Source: Dyella marensis (GTDB lineage Bacteria > Pseudomonadota > Gammaproteobacteria > Xanthomonadales > Rhodanobacteraceae). From it: 64,000 nt of DNA. Positions 17,010 through 25,751 of this stretch are shown one piece after another (the stretch's first letter is position 1; each line of letters starts with the position of its first letter). Made by a program: the position numbers and the translations under genes. The stretch is from positions 328,005 through 392,004 of the forward strand of contig NZ_FONH01000003.1 of NCBI RefSeq assembly GCF_900112865.1, read 5' to 3'. Below the pieces are notes generated by a model. It was given only the letters and a program-made list of their open reading frames with translations. It did not search any database and was not told the origin of the DNA.

Positions 17010-17387
17010 ATGAAACGCCTGCTTGCCGGCCTGACCCTGGTCGCCGCCACCGCGGCCCTGTCGGGTTGTTACTACGACCCTGGCTACAGCTACGTCCGCA
17101 GCTCCAGCTACGTGGGCGACGCGTATTACGGCTCGGGCCGCACGGTGGTCTACGACGACGGCTATTACGCGCCGACCTATTACAGCGGCGGCTACTACGG
17201 CTGCTGCTACGCCCCGCCGGTGACGGTGGGCATCAGTGGCGTGTGGTATGGCGGCGGTTCGCGCTGGCACGATCACGGCGGCCGCTACTACCGCGGCGGC
17301 GGCAACTGGCGTGGCGGCAACTGGAGCGGCCATCGCGGCAACTGGAGCGGCGGCCGCGGCGGCCACTGGAACGGGCACGGCCGCTGA
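17010..17387 (+). CDS. Gly/Tyr/Trp-rich lipoprotein
   Basis: 125 residues. The lipobox LSGC (Cys20) follows a lipoprotein signal. The mature part is almost entirely Gly, Tyr, Ser, Asn, Trp and His, including a double Cys (YGCCYAPP) and C-terminal repeats of the form NW(R/S)GG. No known domain is recognisable. Such low-complexity outer-membrane lipoproteins occur in this family of bacteria, often without known function. A GAGGT site precedes the ATG. Confidence 0.75.
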   Translation: MKRLLAGLTLVAATAALSGCYYDPGYSYVRSSSYVGDAYYGSGRTVVYDDGYYAPTYYSGGYYGCCYAPPVTVGISGVWYGGGSRWHDHGGRYYRGGGNWRGGNWSGHRGNWSGGRGGHWNGHGR

Positions 17388-17430
17388 GCCTGCCCTGGCC
17401 GGCTGAGGGCCGGCCCGGCACAATTCCCTG

Positions 17431-18519
17431 ATGAGCTATCCGGGCAGGCGGTTGCCGCAACGATTGAACAGGCTCATCGCCCTCGCGGCGGTGGGCCTTT
17501 TGCTATCCGCCTGCGGCGGCCTGGGCTACTACGCGCATGTGGCGCATGGGCAGGGCGAGCTGCTGTTCAACCAGCGCGCGGTCGAGCGGGTGATCGCCGA
17601 TCCGGCGACCAAGCCGGCCCTGGCCGGTCGCCTGGAGCTGGCGCAGCAGGCGCGCCGCTTCGCCTCGCTCCGGCTGGGCTTGCCCGACAACCGCAGTTAC
17701 ACGCGCTATGTGGCACTCGACCGCCCCTACGTGGTGTGGAACGTGTTCGCCACGCCGCGCTATTCGGTGGATGCCGTGCGGCATTGCTTTCCGGTCGCCG
17801 GCTGCGTGGCTTATCGCGGCTACTTCGATGAAGCCAGGGCCAGGGGCGAGGCGGCGCGGTTGAAGGCGGACGGCGACGATGTCTACGTCGGCGGCGTCTC
17901 CGCGTATTCCACCCTGGGCTGGTTCGCCGATCCGATCCTCAGCAGCATGCTGCGCTGGGACGACGACGAGCTGGCCGGCACCATCTTCCACGAGCTGGCG
18001 CACCAGCTGGTCTATGTGCGCGACGACAGCGCCTTCAACGAGTCCTTCGCCAGCTTCGTGCAGGAGCAGGGCCTGAAGGAGTGGCGCGCTTCGCGCAAGC
18101 TGCCGCCGCTGCTCGGGCACGAGCAGGCGGAGGAGGATGGCTTCACCCAGCTGGTGCTGGAACTGCGCGACCGCCTGCGCCAGGCCTACGCCAAGGGCGG
18201 CGACGAGGCCACGCTGGAAGCGGCCAAGCAGGCGGAGATCGCCGCCTTCCGCGAGCGCTACCGCCAATGGCGCGATACCAACTGGCCTGACCATCACCGC
18301 TACGACGCCTGGGTGGCCGCGCCGATCAACAATGCGCGCCTGCTGCCGTTCGGCCTCTACGACCAGTGGAAGCCGGCCTTCGCGGCGTTGTTCCGGCAGG
18401 CGGAAGGGCAGTGGCCGCTGTTCTATGCCGACGTGCGCCGCCTGGCGAAACTGTCGAAGGACGAGCGCGATCGCGAGCTGCGGCGTCTTGCCGCGGAAGT
18501 CCCGGCGGGGCCGGCCTAG
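17431..18519 (+). CDS. Putative aminopeptidase lipoprotein (zinc metallopeptidase)
   Basis: 362 residues. The lipobox is LLSACGG (lipidated Cys28). The zinc motif HELAH is at 187-191 and is followed by a downstream FNESFASFVQE segment that supplies the likely third ligand (Glu). This is the pattern of the predicted-aminopeptidase family (PF10023-type). It has the expected length, is probably anchored in the periplasm, and has an unknown substrate. It lies 43 bp after the Gly/Tyr-rich lipoprotein gene, in the same direction. Confidence 0.82.
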   Translation: MSYPGRRLPQRLNRLIALAAVGLLLSACGGLGYYAHVAHGQGELLFNQRAVERVIADPATKPALAGRLELAQQARRFASLRLGLPDNRSYTRYVALDRPYVVWNVFATPRYSVDAVRHCFPVAGCVAYRGYFDEARARGEAARLKADGDDVYVGGVSAYSTLGWFADPILSSMLRWDDDELAGTIFHELAHQLVYVRDDSAFNESFASFVQEQGLKEWRASRKLPPLLGHEQAEEDGFTQLVLELRDRLRQAYAKGGDEATLEAAKQAEIAAFRERYRQWRDTNWPDHHRYDAWVAAPINNARLLPFGLYDQWKPAFAALFRQAEGQWPLFYADVRRLAKLSKDERDRELRRLAAEVPAGPA

Positions 18520-18555
18520 CCGGCCTGGATCGTTCCCAAAAGGAAACGCTGTGTC

Positions 18556-18577
18556 GCCGTCTGGACGTCCAGACGGC
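18556..18577. promoter_or_regulatory. Palindromic operator candidate (TGGAYGTCCA type), site 2
   Basis: A perfect 22-bp palindrome with core CGTCTGGACGTCCAGACG, 46 bp upstream of the symporter start. It matches the site at 8559-8578 over an 18-bp core. It also resembles overlapping MetJ-type boxes (AGACGTCT octamers), but that assignment is speculative. Confidence 0.55.
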
Positions 18578-18623
18578 CAATCCGGGTGTAAGGTCGGGGC
18601 TTTCGCGTGGTTGGAGAAGGCCC

Positions 18624-19892
18624 TTGAAGCTGGTGTCCTGGTGGCTCGGTATCCGTTTCTGGAAGCGCGTGCTGGCGGGCTTCGTGCTGGGTGCGCTGGC
18701 GGGCTGGCTGTGCGGGCCGGGCTCCGTGGCGTGGTTCCAGCCGCTGGGCGATGTCTATGTGGCGCTGATCAAGATGATCGCGGTGCCGCTGGTGTTCTTC
18801 GCGGTGGTCAACAGCGTGTCGAGCCTGCACGGCGTGCAGCGCATGGCGGCGCTGGGAGGGCGTACCTTCCTGTGGTTCGCGCTGACGGCGGCGCTCGCGG
18901 TGGGCGTGGGGCTGCTGGTTGGCCACCTGACCGATCCCGGCCTCGGCGTGGGCCAGTTGACCATGGCCGGCGACTACAAAGTGCGCGAAGTGCCGTCGGC
19001 GGTGAAGGTGCTGCTCGACGTGGTGCCGACCAACCCGTTCCGTGCCCTGTCCGAGGGCAAGATCCTCCAGGTGATCTTCTTCGCCGGCCTGCTCGGCCTG
19101 GCGCTGGTGAAGATCGGCGAGAAGTCCGCGCGCCTGCGCGAGCTGTTCGGCGAGGCCAACGACGCAATGATCCAGGTCACCCGCTTCGTGCTGGAGATGA
19201 CGCCGATCGGCACCTTCGGCCTGATTGCCGCGCTGGTCGCCGGCTACGGCTTCGAAAAACTGCTGCCGCTGGGCAAGTTCGTGCTCGCCCTGTATGCCGC
19301 CTGCGCGGTGCAGATCGTGGTGGTCTACGGCGGCCTGCTGCTGGCACATGGCCTCAGCCCGCGCCGCTTCTTCCGTGGCGTGCTGCCGGCGATGCAGGTG
19401 GCTTTCACCTCGTCCTCGAGCTTCGCCTCGATGCCGGTCGCGCTGCGCAGCGTGACGCAGAACCTCGGCGTCTCGCCGGCCTATGCCTCGTTCGCCGTGC
19501 CGCTGGGCGCCAGCATCAAGATGGACGGCTGCGGCGCGATCTATCCGGCGATCAGCTCGATCTTCGTGGCGCAGTATTTCGGCCTGCAGCTGGAACCTGC
19601 GCAATATTTCGTGATCCTGCTGGCCTCGGTGCTCGGTTCGTTCGGCACCGCGGGCGTGCCGGGCACGGCGACGGTGATGGTCACCCTGGTGCTCAGCTCC
19701 GCGGGCCTGCCGGTGGAGGGCATCGGCTACCTGGTGGCGATCGACCGCGTGCTCGACATGATGCGCACCATGACCAACGTTACCGGCCAGATGCTGGTGC
19801 CGGTGCTGGTGGCGCGCGAGCAGGGGCTGCTGGATATGGACGTCTATCTGGGCGAGGCCGCGCCTGCGGGGTTGCAGGAGCCCGCGCGCTGA
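18624..19892 (+). CDS. Dicarboxylate/amino acid:cation symporter (DAACS family)
   Basis: 422 residues from a TTG at 18624 with a strong GGAGAAGG site four bases upstream; no better ATG is in the right place. Eight or more membrane segments plus the two re-entrant loops are visible: the serine-rich hairpin FTSSSSFASMPVAL and the NMDG-like MDGCGAIYPAISSIF. The substrate motif FGTAGVPGTATVMV is also present. The family (GltP, DctA, GltT) moves dicarboxylates, glutamate or aspartate with H+ or Na+; the exact substrate is uncertain. A 22-bp palindrome in its promoter suggests specific regulation. Confidence 0.9.
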   Translation: MKLVSWWLGIRFWKRVLAGFVLGALAGWLCGPGSVAWFQPLGDVYVALIKMIAVPLVFFAVVNSVSSLHGVQRMAALGGRTFLWFALTAALAVGVGLLVGHLTDPGLGVGQLTMAGDYKVREVPSAVKVLLDVVPTNPFRALSEGKILQVIFFAGLLGLALVKIGEKSARLRELFGEANDAMIQVTRFVLEMTPIGTFGLIAALVAGYGFEKLLPLGKFVLALYAACAVQIVVVYGGLLLAHGLSPRRFFRGVLPAMQVAFTSSSSFASMPVALRSVTQNLGVSPAYASFAVPLGASIKMDGCGAIYPAISSIFVAQYFGLQLEPAQYFVILLASVLGSFGTAGVPGTATVMVTLVLSSAGLPVEGIGYLVAIDRVLDMMRTMTNVTGQMLVPVLVAREQGLLDMDVYLGEAAPAGLQEPAR

Positions 19893-19893
19893 C

Positions 19894-20703
19894 TCAGGGG
19901 CCGTGCTTGCGCCCGGCCATGTGGCGCAGATAGGCCAGCAGGGCATCCAGGTCGGCGTCGCTCAGCACCTTGGCGTCGAAGCCCGGCATCTTCGCCTGCG
20001 GCCAGTGGCGCAGCGCTTGCGGATCGCGCACGTAGGCGCGCAGCAGGTCGGCGCGCAGGTATTCGGTGGGGTTGTACGGCACGTTGAGATCCGGCCCCAG
20101 CCTGGCGTCACCCTGGCCGTTGAGCGTGTGGCAGGCCAGGCAGATGTGCTGGAACACCTCGAAGCCGCGCCGCTCGGGGCTGCCCGTGGCCAGCGCGGGA
20201 TCGGGCGCCATGGCCGGGAAGCGCGCCGCCACCGCGTCGAGCTTGCGGATCGCGGCCAGCTGATAAGGCCATTGCTCCGGATTGACGCCGCCCGCCTCGG
20301 GGCGCGTCCACACCACATAGAACGGCCCGGCGCCCTGGCTCTTGCCGGGCAGGGCGGGCCAGGGCTGCTGCGGATCCTCGATCGCCAGCCAGGCCTCGGC
20401 GCCGTGGCCATCCAGGACCAGGGCCGCCGGCACCTCGGCCGCAAAGCCGTCGCTGGCGACGAACTGCAGATGGTCGCCAGCCGTCGCGCCGGCCAGCAGC
20501 GCCTTCAGCGGCACGGCGCGGTAGCGCATGGCGCGGCGGTAGGCGACGTCCTGCGGGATATCGATCGTGCGTGCATCCGGGCGCGTTGCCAGCTGGCTGC
20601 TTTCCAGCGTCTTCGCGCCATGGCCCAGGTCGATCTTCAGCTCGGCGGCGCCTGCGGGCAGGGCGGCAAGCAGGGCGAGCAGGCATAGAAGGCGCAGCAG
20701 CAT
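19894..20703 (-). CDS. Periplasmic monoheme cytochrome c with N-terminal extra domain
   Basis: 269 residues with a signal peptide (MLLRLLCLLALLAALPAGAA). Residues about 20-160 form a domain that resembles a molybdopterin-oxidoreductase-like fold (LKALLAGATAGDHLQFVASDGFAAEVP). The C-terminal class I cytochrome c has the heme motif CLACH and the axial-methionine region KMPGF. It would shuttle electrons in the periplasm, and its partner is unknown. It is convergent with the symporter (1 bp apart). Confidence 0.85.
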   Translation of the reverse strand: MLLRLLCLLALLAALPAGAAELKIDLGHGAKTLESSQLATRPDARTIDIPQDVAYRRAMRYRAVPLKALLAGATAGDHLQFVASDGFAAEVPAALVLDGHGAEAWLAIEDPQQPWPALPGKSQGAGPFYVVWTRPEAGGVNPEQWPYQLAAIRKLDAVAARFPAMAPDPALATGSPERRGFEVFQHICLACHTLNGQGDARLGPDLNVPYNPTEYLRADLLRAYVRDPQALRHWPQAKMPGFDAKVLSDADLDALLAYLRHMAGRKHGP

Positions 20704-21124
20704 CGGCGATTCTCGGGGTTGGCAAGCGGCGCATTGTGGCATGGCCCCGGAGCCCGGCATGGCCGTGAAAACAGACGGTTGCGATCGAAAACAAGATGCG
20801 GGATTTTGCCCGGGTTTTCCCGAAGCTGGCGGAAACCTGAACCGATCTAAATTCGCTCTTGAACTAAGCCGGGGGCGACCGCACTAATCACCCGTATCGC
20901 CGTGAGGCGAAATGAGATGGGGCAGAAGATCGCACCATCGGGGGCCGCCTCTTTTTCTCCCCCTCTTTGTAGAGGACGGCCTGACAAGACCCCGGTAGCT
21001 ACTCCCCTGGCTACCGGGGTTTTCATTTTTCCGGCTCATGGTTTTTTCTCAGGCTCGCGTTTCGCCGCGAGGCGCGGGGATAATCGGCGACGGCTCGCGC
21101 CGCTCCTCCCCCTGTGGATCCCCG
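20704..21124 (+). other. Intergenic region holding a candidate pncB leader RNA
   Basis: 421 bp without a credible long gene. It contains a stem (GGCCG-CCTC at 20943-20951 with GAGG-A-CGGCC at 20972-20981), a short frame at 20912-20998 (28 codons, preceded by GAGGCG) whose stop falls inside the next hairpin, and a complete terminator at 20989-21030. CGGGG at 20939-20943 could pair with CCCCG at 20990-20994 as an anti-terminator. It could be an attenuator for pncB or an independent small RNA. Confidence 0.45.
20989..21030 (+). terminator. Intrinsic terminator upstream of pncB
   Basis: An 11-bp perfect stem ACCCCGGTAGC (20989-20999) / GCTACCGGGGT (21010-21020), ten-base loop, followed by TTTCATTTTT. 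It reads on the plus strand and lies about 95 bp before the pncB start. The upstream gene is on the minus strand, so it must terminate a separate leader or small RNA. Confidence 0.85.
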
Positions 21125-22318
21125 ATGATCATCCGCTCGTTGCTGGACACCGACCTGTACAAGTTCTCGATGATGCAGGTGGTGCTGCACCACTATCCGG
21201 CCGCCCAGGTCGAATACCGCTTCAAGTGCCGCAACCCGGGCATCGACCTGGTGCCGTACATCGGGGAGATCCGCGCCGAGCTCGACGCGCTGTGCAGCCT
21301 GCGCTTCAGCGAGGACGAGCTGGCCTACCTGCGCTCGTGGCGTTTCATCAAGAGCGACTTCATCGATTTCCTCGGGTTGTTCCAGCTCAACGCCAAGTAC
21401 GTAAGCATCGAACCGGCATCCAGCGGCAATGGCGAGATCGAGATCCGCATCGTCGGTCCGTGGCTGCACACCATCCTGTTCGAGGTGCCGCTGCTGGCCA
21501 TCGTCAACGAGGTGTACTTCCGTAACGCCCATCCCGGCCTGGGCCTCGACGAGGGGCGCGAGCGCCTGCGCGACAAGATCGCCTTGCTGCGCGATACGCC
21601 CGGCTACGAAGGCTGCCGCATCGCCGACTACGGCACGCGCCGCCGCTTCTCGCGCGAATGGCACGCCGAAGTGGTGGAAGCGCTGCGCGACGGGCTGGGC
21701 CCGAAGCTGGCCGGCACCAGCAACGTCTGGCTGGCCTGGAAGCTGGGCCTGACCCCGCTGGGCACGCTGGCGCATGAGTACCTGCAGGCGCACCAGGCGC
21801 TGGGTCCGCGCCTGCGCGATTCGCAGGTGGCGGCGCTGGAAACCTGGGCGAAGGAATACCGCGGCGACCTCGGCATCGCGCTGTCCGATGTCTACGGCCT
21901 CAACGCCTTCCTGCGCGATTTCGACATGTACTTCTGCAAGCTGTTCGACGGCACCCGCCACGATTCCGGCGACCCGTTCGCCTGGGGCGAGCGCGTGCTG
22001 GCGCATTACCGCGCCAACCGCGTGGACCCGAGCAGCAAGGTGCTGGTCTTCAGCGACGGCCTGGACATCCCCAAGGTGATGCAGCTGTACGAGCACTTCC
22101 GCGGGCGCTGCCTGCTGGCCTTCGGCGTCGGCACCAACCTCACCAACGACGTGGGCCCGACGCCGCTGAACATCGTGATCAAGATGATCCGCTGCAACGG
22201 CCAGCCGGTGGCCAAGCTCAGCGATTCGCCGGGTAAGAACATGTGCGAGGACAAGGCCTACGTGACCTATCTCCGGCAGGTGTTCGAGATTCCCGTGCCG
22301 GTCGAAGAGGGGGCCTGA
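21125..22318 (+). CDS. pncB: Nicotinate phosphoribosyltransferase
   Basis: 397 residues. It converts nicotinate and PRPP to nicotinate mononucleotide in the NAD salvage pathway. Recognised blocks are [20 protein letters not shown] at the start, [13 protein letters not shown] with the catalytic-histidine region, [48 protein letters not shown] and [10 protein letters not shown]. Length and order match bacterial PncB. A terminated leader upstream suggests regulation of transcription elongation, which is an inference. Confidence 0.94.
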   Translation: MIIRSLLDTDLYKFSMMQVVLHHYPAAQVEYRFKCRNPGIDLVPYIGEIRAELDALCSLRFSEDELAYLRSWRFIKSDFIDFLGLFQLNAKYVSIEPASSGNGEIEIRIVGPWLHTILFEVPLLAIVNEVYFRNAHPGLGLDEGRERLRDKIALLRDTPGYEGCRIADYGTRRRFSREWHAEVVEALRDGLGPKLAGTSNVWLAWKLGLTPLGTLAHEYLQAHQALGPRLRDSQVAALETWAKEYRGDLGIALSDVYGLNAFLRDFDMYFCKLFDGTRHDSGDPFAWGERVLAHYRANRVDPSSKVLVFSDGLDIPKVMQLYEHFRGRCLLAFGVGTNLTNDVGPTPLNIVIKMIRCNGQPVAKLSDSPGKNMCEDKAYVTYLRQVFEIPVPVEEGA

Positions 22319-22345
22319 GAGACCGGCTGTAATTTGCTACACGCT

Positions 22346-22481
22346 CGTCATTCCGGCGCAGGCCGGAATCCAGTGCCAACACGCTAAATGGAGCGGATAC
22401 GCCTAAAGATGCGCTCTTGAAGTTTATCGCGACAACCAAGCGCCATCGCCACTGGATTCCGGCCTGCGCCGGAATGACGAG
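22346..22481. repeat. Inverted pair of REP-like repeats (GTCATTCCGG type)
   Basis: CGTCATTCCGGCGCAGGCCG is followed by ATCCAGTG, then by its inverted copy ending in GGAATGACG at 22481. Each arm has an internal GC-rich dyad. The same family, with a CCCGG variant, occurs at 40610-40744. The element lies between the convergent pncB and metQ. Confidence 0.85.
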
Positions 22482-22484
22482 CAA

Positions 22485-22515
22485 AGAAAACGCCGGGCAC
22501 TGCCCGGCGTTTTCG
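22485..22515. terminator. Bidirectional terminator between pncB and metQ
   Basis: AAAACGCCGGGCA (22487-22499) pairs with TGCCCGGCGTTTT (22501-22513). With A/T runs on both sides it can serve the minus-strand metQ and the plus-strand pncB. Confidence 0.8.
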
Positions 22516-22535
22516 CATGACGGAGAAGACGCCGC

Positions 22536-23339
22536 TCAGAACGCCGGCAACACCGCCCCCTGGTACTTCTGCTCGATGAAGGCCTTGATCTCGGGGCTGG
22601 TCAGCGCCTTGGCCAGCTTCTGCACGCGCGGGTCGTCCTTGTTGTCGGGACGGCCGACCAGGTAGTTCACATAGGGCGAGTCCTTGCCCTCGATCAGCAG
22701 CGCATCCCTGGTCGGATTGAGGCCGGCGGCCAGCGCGTAGTTGGTATTGATCAGCGCCAGGTCCACCTCGTCCAGCGTGCGCGGCAGCATCGCCGCTTCC
22801 AGCTCGCGGAACTTCAGGTGCTTGGGGTTGGCGGTGATGTCCTTCTGCGTGGCCAGCTCGTCGTTCGGGTCCTTCAACGTGATGATCCCGTGGCGCGCGA
22901 GCAGGAGCAGGGCGCGGCTGTTGTTGCTGGGGTCGTTCGGCAGGGTGACGGTGGCGCCGTCGGACAGCTCGGCGATGTTCTTGAGCTTGCGCGAGTAGGC
23001 GCCGAACGGCTCGATGTGCACGCCGGTAACGATGGTCAGCTGGGTGCCGCGCTGGCGGTTGAATTCGTCCAGGTAGGGCTTGGTCTGGAAGTAGTTCAGG
23101 TCGATGGCCTTCTCGGCCACCTGGGTATTGGGCTGTACGTAGTCGGCGAAGACCTTGATCTCCAGGTCCACGCCTTCCTTGGCCAGCAGCGGCTTGACCT
23201 GCTTGAGGATCTCCGCGTGCGGCACGGCGGTGGCGGCGACCACCAGTTTCTGGCCGCCGGCGGTGGCATCGCCGGAACCGGAGGACGAGCAGCCGGCCAG
23301 CGCGAGCAGGGCGGTCAGGGCGGCGAGCAGCTTCTTCAT
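22536..23339 (-). CDS. metQ: D-methionine-binding lipoprotein (NlpA family)
   Basis: 267 residues with lipobox LAGC (about residue 17) after MKKLLAALTALLALAG. It has the NlpA/MetQ pattern: VAATAVPHAEILKQV, DYVQPNTQVAEKAIDLNYFQTKPYLDEF, TIVTGVHIEPFGAYSRKLKNIAEL and PNDPSNNSRALLLL. It binds methionine in the periplasm for the MetNI transporter. The gene is downstream of metN and metI, separated from metI by about 140 bp that contain a repeat. Confidence 0.93.
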   Translation of the reverse strand: MKKLLAALTALLALAGCSSSGSGDATAGGQKLVVAATAVPHAEILKQVKPLLAKEGVDLEIKVFADYVQPNTQVAEKAIDLNYFQTKPYLDEFNRQRGTQLTIVTGVHIEPFGAYSRKLKNIAELSDGATVTLPNDPSNNSRALLLLARHGIITLKDPNDELATQKDITANPKHLKFRELEAAMLPRTLDEVDLALINTNYALAAGLNPTRDALLIEGKDSPYVNYLVGRPDNKDDPRVQKLAKALTSPEIKAFIEQKYQGAVLPAF

Positions 23340-23390
23340 GGGGCGGGATCCTTGTGCGACGCACCAGAATAGCCGTCTATATGCCTTTGA

Positions 23391-23482
23391 GGGAATAGGG
23401 AGTGGGGAATAGGGAATAGGGAAGAGCAAACACCGCCAGCTTGCAGCGCCGCTCTTCCTATTCCCTATTCCCGATTCCCTTA
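23391..23482. repeat. Inverted array of GGGAATA heptamers between metI and metQ
   Basis: GGGAATAGGG-type heptamers (23391-23427) are followed by the inverted CCTATTCCCTATTCCC array (23451-23482). They can form a long stem with a loop of about 23 nt. The right arm includes the metI stop codon (23480-23482). It lies inside a presumed operon, so it could stabilise or partly terminate the message. Confidence 0.8.
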
Positions 23483-24169
23483 TTGGCGATTCCCTGCAAA
23501 GCGGGCCACCACGCGGTCGCCGACCATCTGCAGCAGCTGCACCAGCACGATCAGCAGCACCACGGTGACGAACATGTAGTCCGACTTGTAGCTCAGGTAA
23601 CCGTAGCGATAAGCCAGGTCGCCCAGGCCGCCGGCGCCGATCGCGCCACCCATGGCGGTATAACCGACCAGGGCGATGGCGGTGACCGTGGTGCCGGCGA
23701 TCAGGCCGCCGCGGGCCTCCGGCAGCAGCACGTGGCGCACGATCTGCCAGGTGCTGGCGCCCATCGCCTGGCTGGCCTCGATTACGCCGCGCTGCACTTC
23801 GCGCAGCGCCGTCTCGACCAGGCGCGCGAAGAACGGTGCCGCGCCGATCACCAGCGGCGGGATCGCGCCGCGGATGCCGAGCTTGGTGCCGACCAGCACA
23901 TAGGTCAGCGGCATCAGCACGATCATCAGGATGATGAAGGGAATCGAACGCAGGATGTTCACCACCAGCGACAGCGCCGCATACAGCTTGGGCATCTCGC
24001 GCAGCTGGCCCTTGCCGGTGAGATACAGCAGCACGCCCAGCGGCAGGCCGATCAGCACGGTAAGCGCGAGCGAACCGCCGAGCATCAGCAAGGTGTCGAT
24101 GCAGGCGTGGCCGAGCTCGGCCCAGTCGTCGATGTTCGGAAACAGGCTTTGCAGCAGCGGCGCGCTCAT
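23480..24169 (-). CDS. metI: Methionine ABC transporter permease
   Basis: 229 residues with about five membrane helices. The block [55 protein letters not shown] is the MetI/EAA-loop signature that contacts the ATPase. Its ATG overlaps the metN stop (ATGA at 24169-24166), so the two are translationally coupled. With MetN and MetQ it forms the high-affinity D/L-methionine importer. Confidence 0.94.
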   Translation of the reverse strand: MSAPLLQSLFPNIDDWAELGHACIDTLLMLGGSLALTVLIGLPLGVLLYLTGKGQLREMPKLYAALSLVVNILRSIPFIILMIVLMPLTYVLVGTKLGIRGAIPPLVIGAAPFFARLVETALREVQRGVIEASQAMGASTWQIVRHVLLPEARGGLIAGTTVTAIALVGYTAMGGAIGAGGLGDLAYRYGYLSYKSDYMFVTVVLLIVLVQLLQMVGDRVVARFAGNRQ

Positions 24170-25176
24170 CGGTTCAGTTCCTCGATCTCGATGCCGGCGG
24201 CGCGCAGCGCCACCAGCGCCTGGTCCACGCCGCTGCCCTGCATGGCCAGCGTGAGCTGGCCGTAGGGCAGGTCCTTGATGCGGTCGATGCGGCCGGCCAG
24301 GATGTTGAAGTCCACGCCGGTATCGCGCGCCACGCGGCCCAGCGCAGGCGTCCAGGTGGCTTCGCCGCGGAAGGACAGGCGCAGGATGCGGCCCGGCACA
24401 TGGGTATACGGAGCCAGTTCGCCGGCGGCTTCCTCCGGCAGCGCTTCGTTGACGAAACGCCGCGTGGTCGGATGCCGCGGATGCAGGAACACGTCCGCCA
24501 CCGCGCCGTGCTCGACGATGCGGCCGGCGTCCAGCACCGCCACGCGGTCGCACACGCGGCGCACCACGTCCATCTCGTGGGTGATCAGCACGATGGTGAG
24601 TTTCAGCTCGCGGTTGATCTCGGCCAGCAGTTCCAGCACCGAGGCGGTGGTCTGCGGATCCAGCGCGCTGGTGGCCTCGTCGCACAGCAGGATGGACGGC
24701 CGGTTGGCGAGCGCACGGGCGATGCCCACGCGCTGCTTCTGGCCACCCGAAAGTTGCGCGGGGTATTTGCTGGCATGCGCCTCCAGGCCCACGCGGCGCA
24801 GCAGCTCGTCCACTCGCGCCTTGATCTTGCCGGCGTCGGTTTCGCCGGCCAGGCGCAGCGGAAAGGCGATGTTGTCCGCCACCGTCTGCGAGCTGAGCAG
24901 GTTGAAGTGCTGGAAGATCATGCCGATGCGCCGCCGCTGCGCGCGCAGGGCGGCATCGCCCAGCGCGGTCATCTCGGTGCCGTCGATCAGGATGCTGCCG
25001 CCGCTGGGACGCTCCAGCAGGTTGATCAGCCGGATCAGCGTGGACTTGCCGGCGCCCGAATGCCCGATGATGCCGAACACCTCGCCGTCGGCGATGTCCA
25101 GGCTGAAAGGCTGCAGGGCGGGGATGTCCTTGCCGTCGACGCGGTAGGACTTGTGGACATCGACGAAGCGGATCAC
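24166..25176 (-). CDS. metN: Methionine ABC transporter ATP-binding protein
   Basis: 336 residues from a GTG. Walker A is GHSGAGKST (about 38-46), the signature is [15 protein letters not shown], Walker B is [12 protein letters not shown], and there is an H-loop ITHEMDVV. After about residue 260 comes the NIL regulatory domain ([34 protein letters not shown]), which in E. coli MetN binds methionine and inhibits transport. It is first in metN-metI-metQ. The divergent 89-bp gap to glutathione peroxidase holds no recognisable SAM riboswitch or met box. Confidence 0.95.
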   Translation of the reverse strand: MIRFVDVHKSYRVDGKDIPALQPFSLDIADGEVFGIIGHSGAGKSTLIRLINLLERPSGGSILIDGTEMTALGDAALRAQRRRIGMIFQHFNLLSSQTVADNIAFPLRLAGETDAGKIKARVDELLRRVGLEAHASKYPAQLSGGQKQRVGIARALANRPSILLCDEATSALDPQTTASVLELLAEINRELKLTIVLITHEMDVVRRVCDRVAVLDAGRIVEHGAVADVFLHPRHPTTRRFVNEALPEEAAGELAPYTHVPGRILRLSFRGEATWTPALGRVARDTGVDFNILAGRIDRIKDLPYGQLTLAMQGSGVDQALVALRAAGIEIEELNR

Positions 25177-25265
25177 GACGGGCCTTGGACAGTGACCGGA
25201 AGCGGCATTCTATGCCAGCTGGACCGGGCGGCGTAGACTGCCGGGACCTCTACCGGAGCTTCGCC

Positions 25266-25751
25266 ATGACCACGGCCTACGACTTCAGCGCGCGCGACAT
25301 CGACGGCAACGAGCGCTCACTCGCCGAATGGCGCGGCAAGACCCTGCTGATCGTCAACGTCGCCTCCAAGTGCGGCTTCACACCGCAGTACGAAGGGCTG
25401 GAGCAGCTGTGGCGCGCCGGCCGCGACAAGGACCTGGTGGTGCTGGGCTTCCCCTGCGACCAGTTCGGCCACCAGGAACCGGGCGACGAGGCCGAGATCA
25501 AGAACTTCTGCAGCCTCAGCTACGACGTGACCTTCCCGATGTTCGCCAAGATCGAGGTCAACGGCGACGGCACGCATCCGCTCTACCAGTGGCTGAAGAG
25601 CGAGGGCAAGGGCATCCTCGGCAGCGAGTCGATCAAGTGGAACTTCACCAAGTTCCTGGTCGGCCCGGACGGCCAGGTGGTGAAGCGCTACGCGCCCACC
25701 GACACGCCGGCCAGGATCGGCAAGGACGTCAAGGTTCAGTTGGCCGGCTGA
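25266..25751 (+). CDS. Glutathione peroxidase family protein
   Basis: 161 residues. The peroxidatic cysteine is Cys36 in NVASKCGFTPQY (selenocysteine in animals). GFPCDQFGHQEPG supplies the Gln of the catalytic tetrad and a possible resolving Cys, and KWNFTKFLV the Trp and Asn. Bacterial homologues (BtuE/BsaA type) usually use thioredoxin and reduce organic and hydrogen peroxides. Its 3' end overlaps the opposing dacB gene by 16 bp. Confidence 0.92.
   Translation: MTTAYDFSARDIDGNERSLAEWRGKTLLIVNVASKCGFTPQYEGLEQLWRAGRDKDLVVLGFPCDQFGHQEPGDEAEIKNFCSLSYDVTFPMFAKIEVNGDGTHPLYQWLKSEGKGILGSESIKWNFTKFLVGPDGQVVKRYAPTDTPARIGKDVKVQLAG

Noticed and set aside
16940-17431. Plus-strand frame (163 codons) overlapping the Gly/Tyr-rich lipoprotein
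   Set aside because: Arg/Leu-rich frame with no signal or ribosome site; the frame with lipobox and GAGGT site is preferred.
20780-21030. Known riboswitch classes, 6S or SRP RNA for the pncB leader
   Set aside because: None of the conserved cores I know for TPP, FMN, cobalamin, glycine, SAM, NAD or SRP is present; recorded only as an unassigned leader.
20902-21525. Plus-strand open frame across the pncB leader and start
   Set aside because: Runs into pncB in another frame and through a terminator hairpin; no similarity to any family.
25177-25265. SAM riboswitch or MetJ site upstream of metNIQ
   Set aside because: The gap of 89 bp contains no match to either element.
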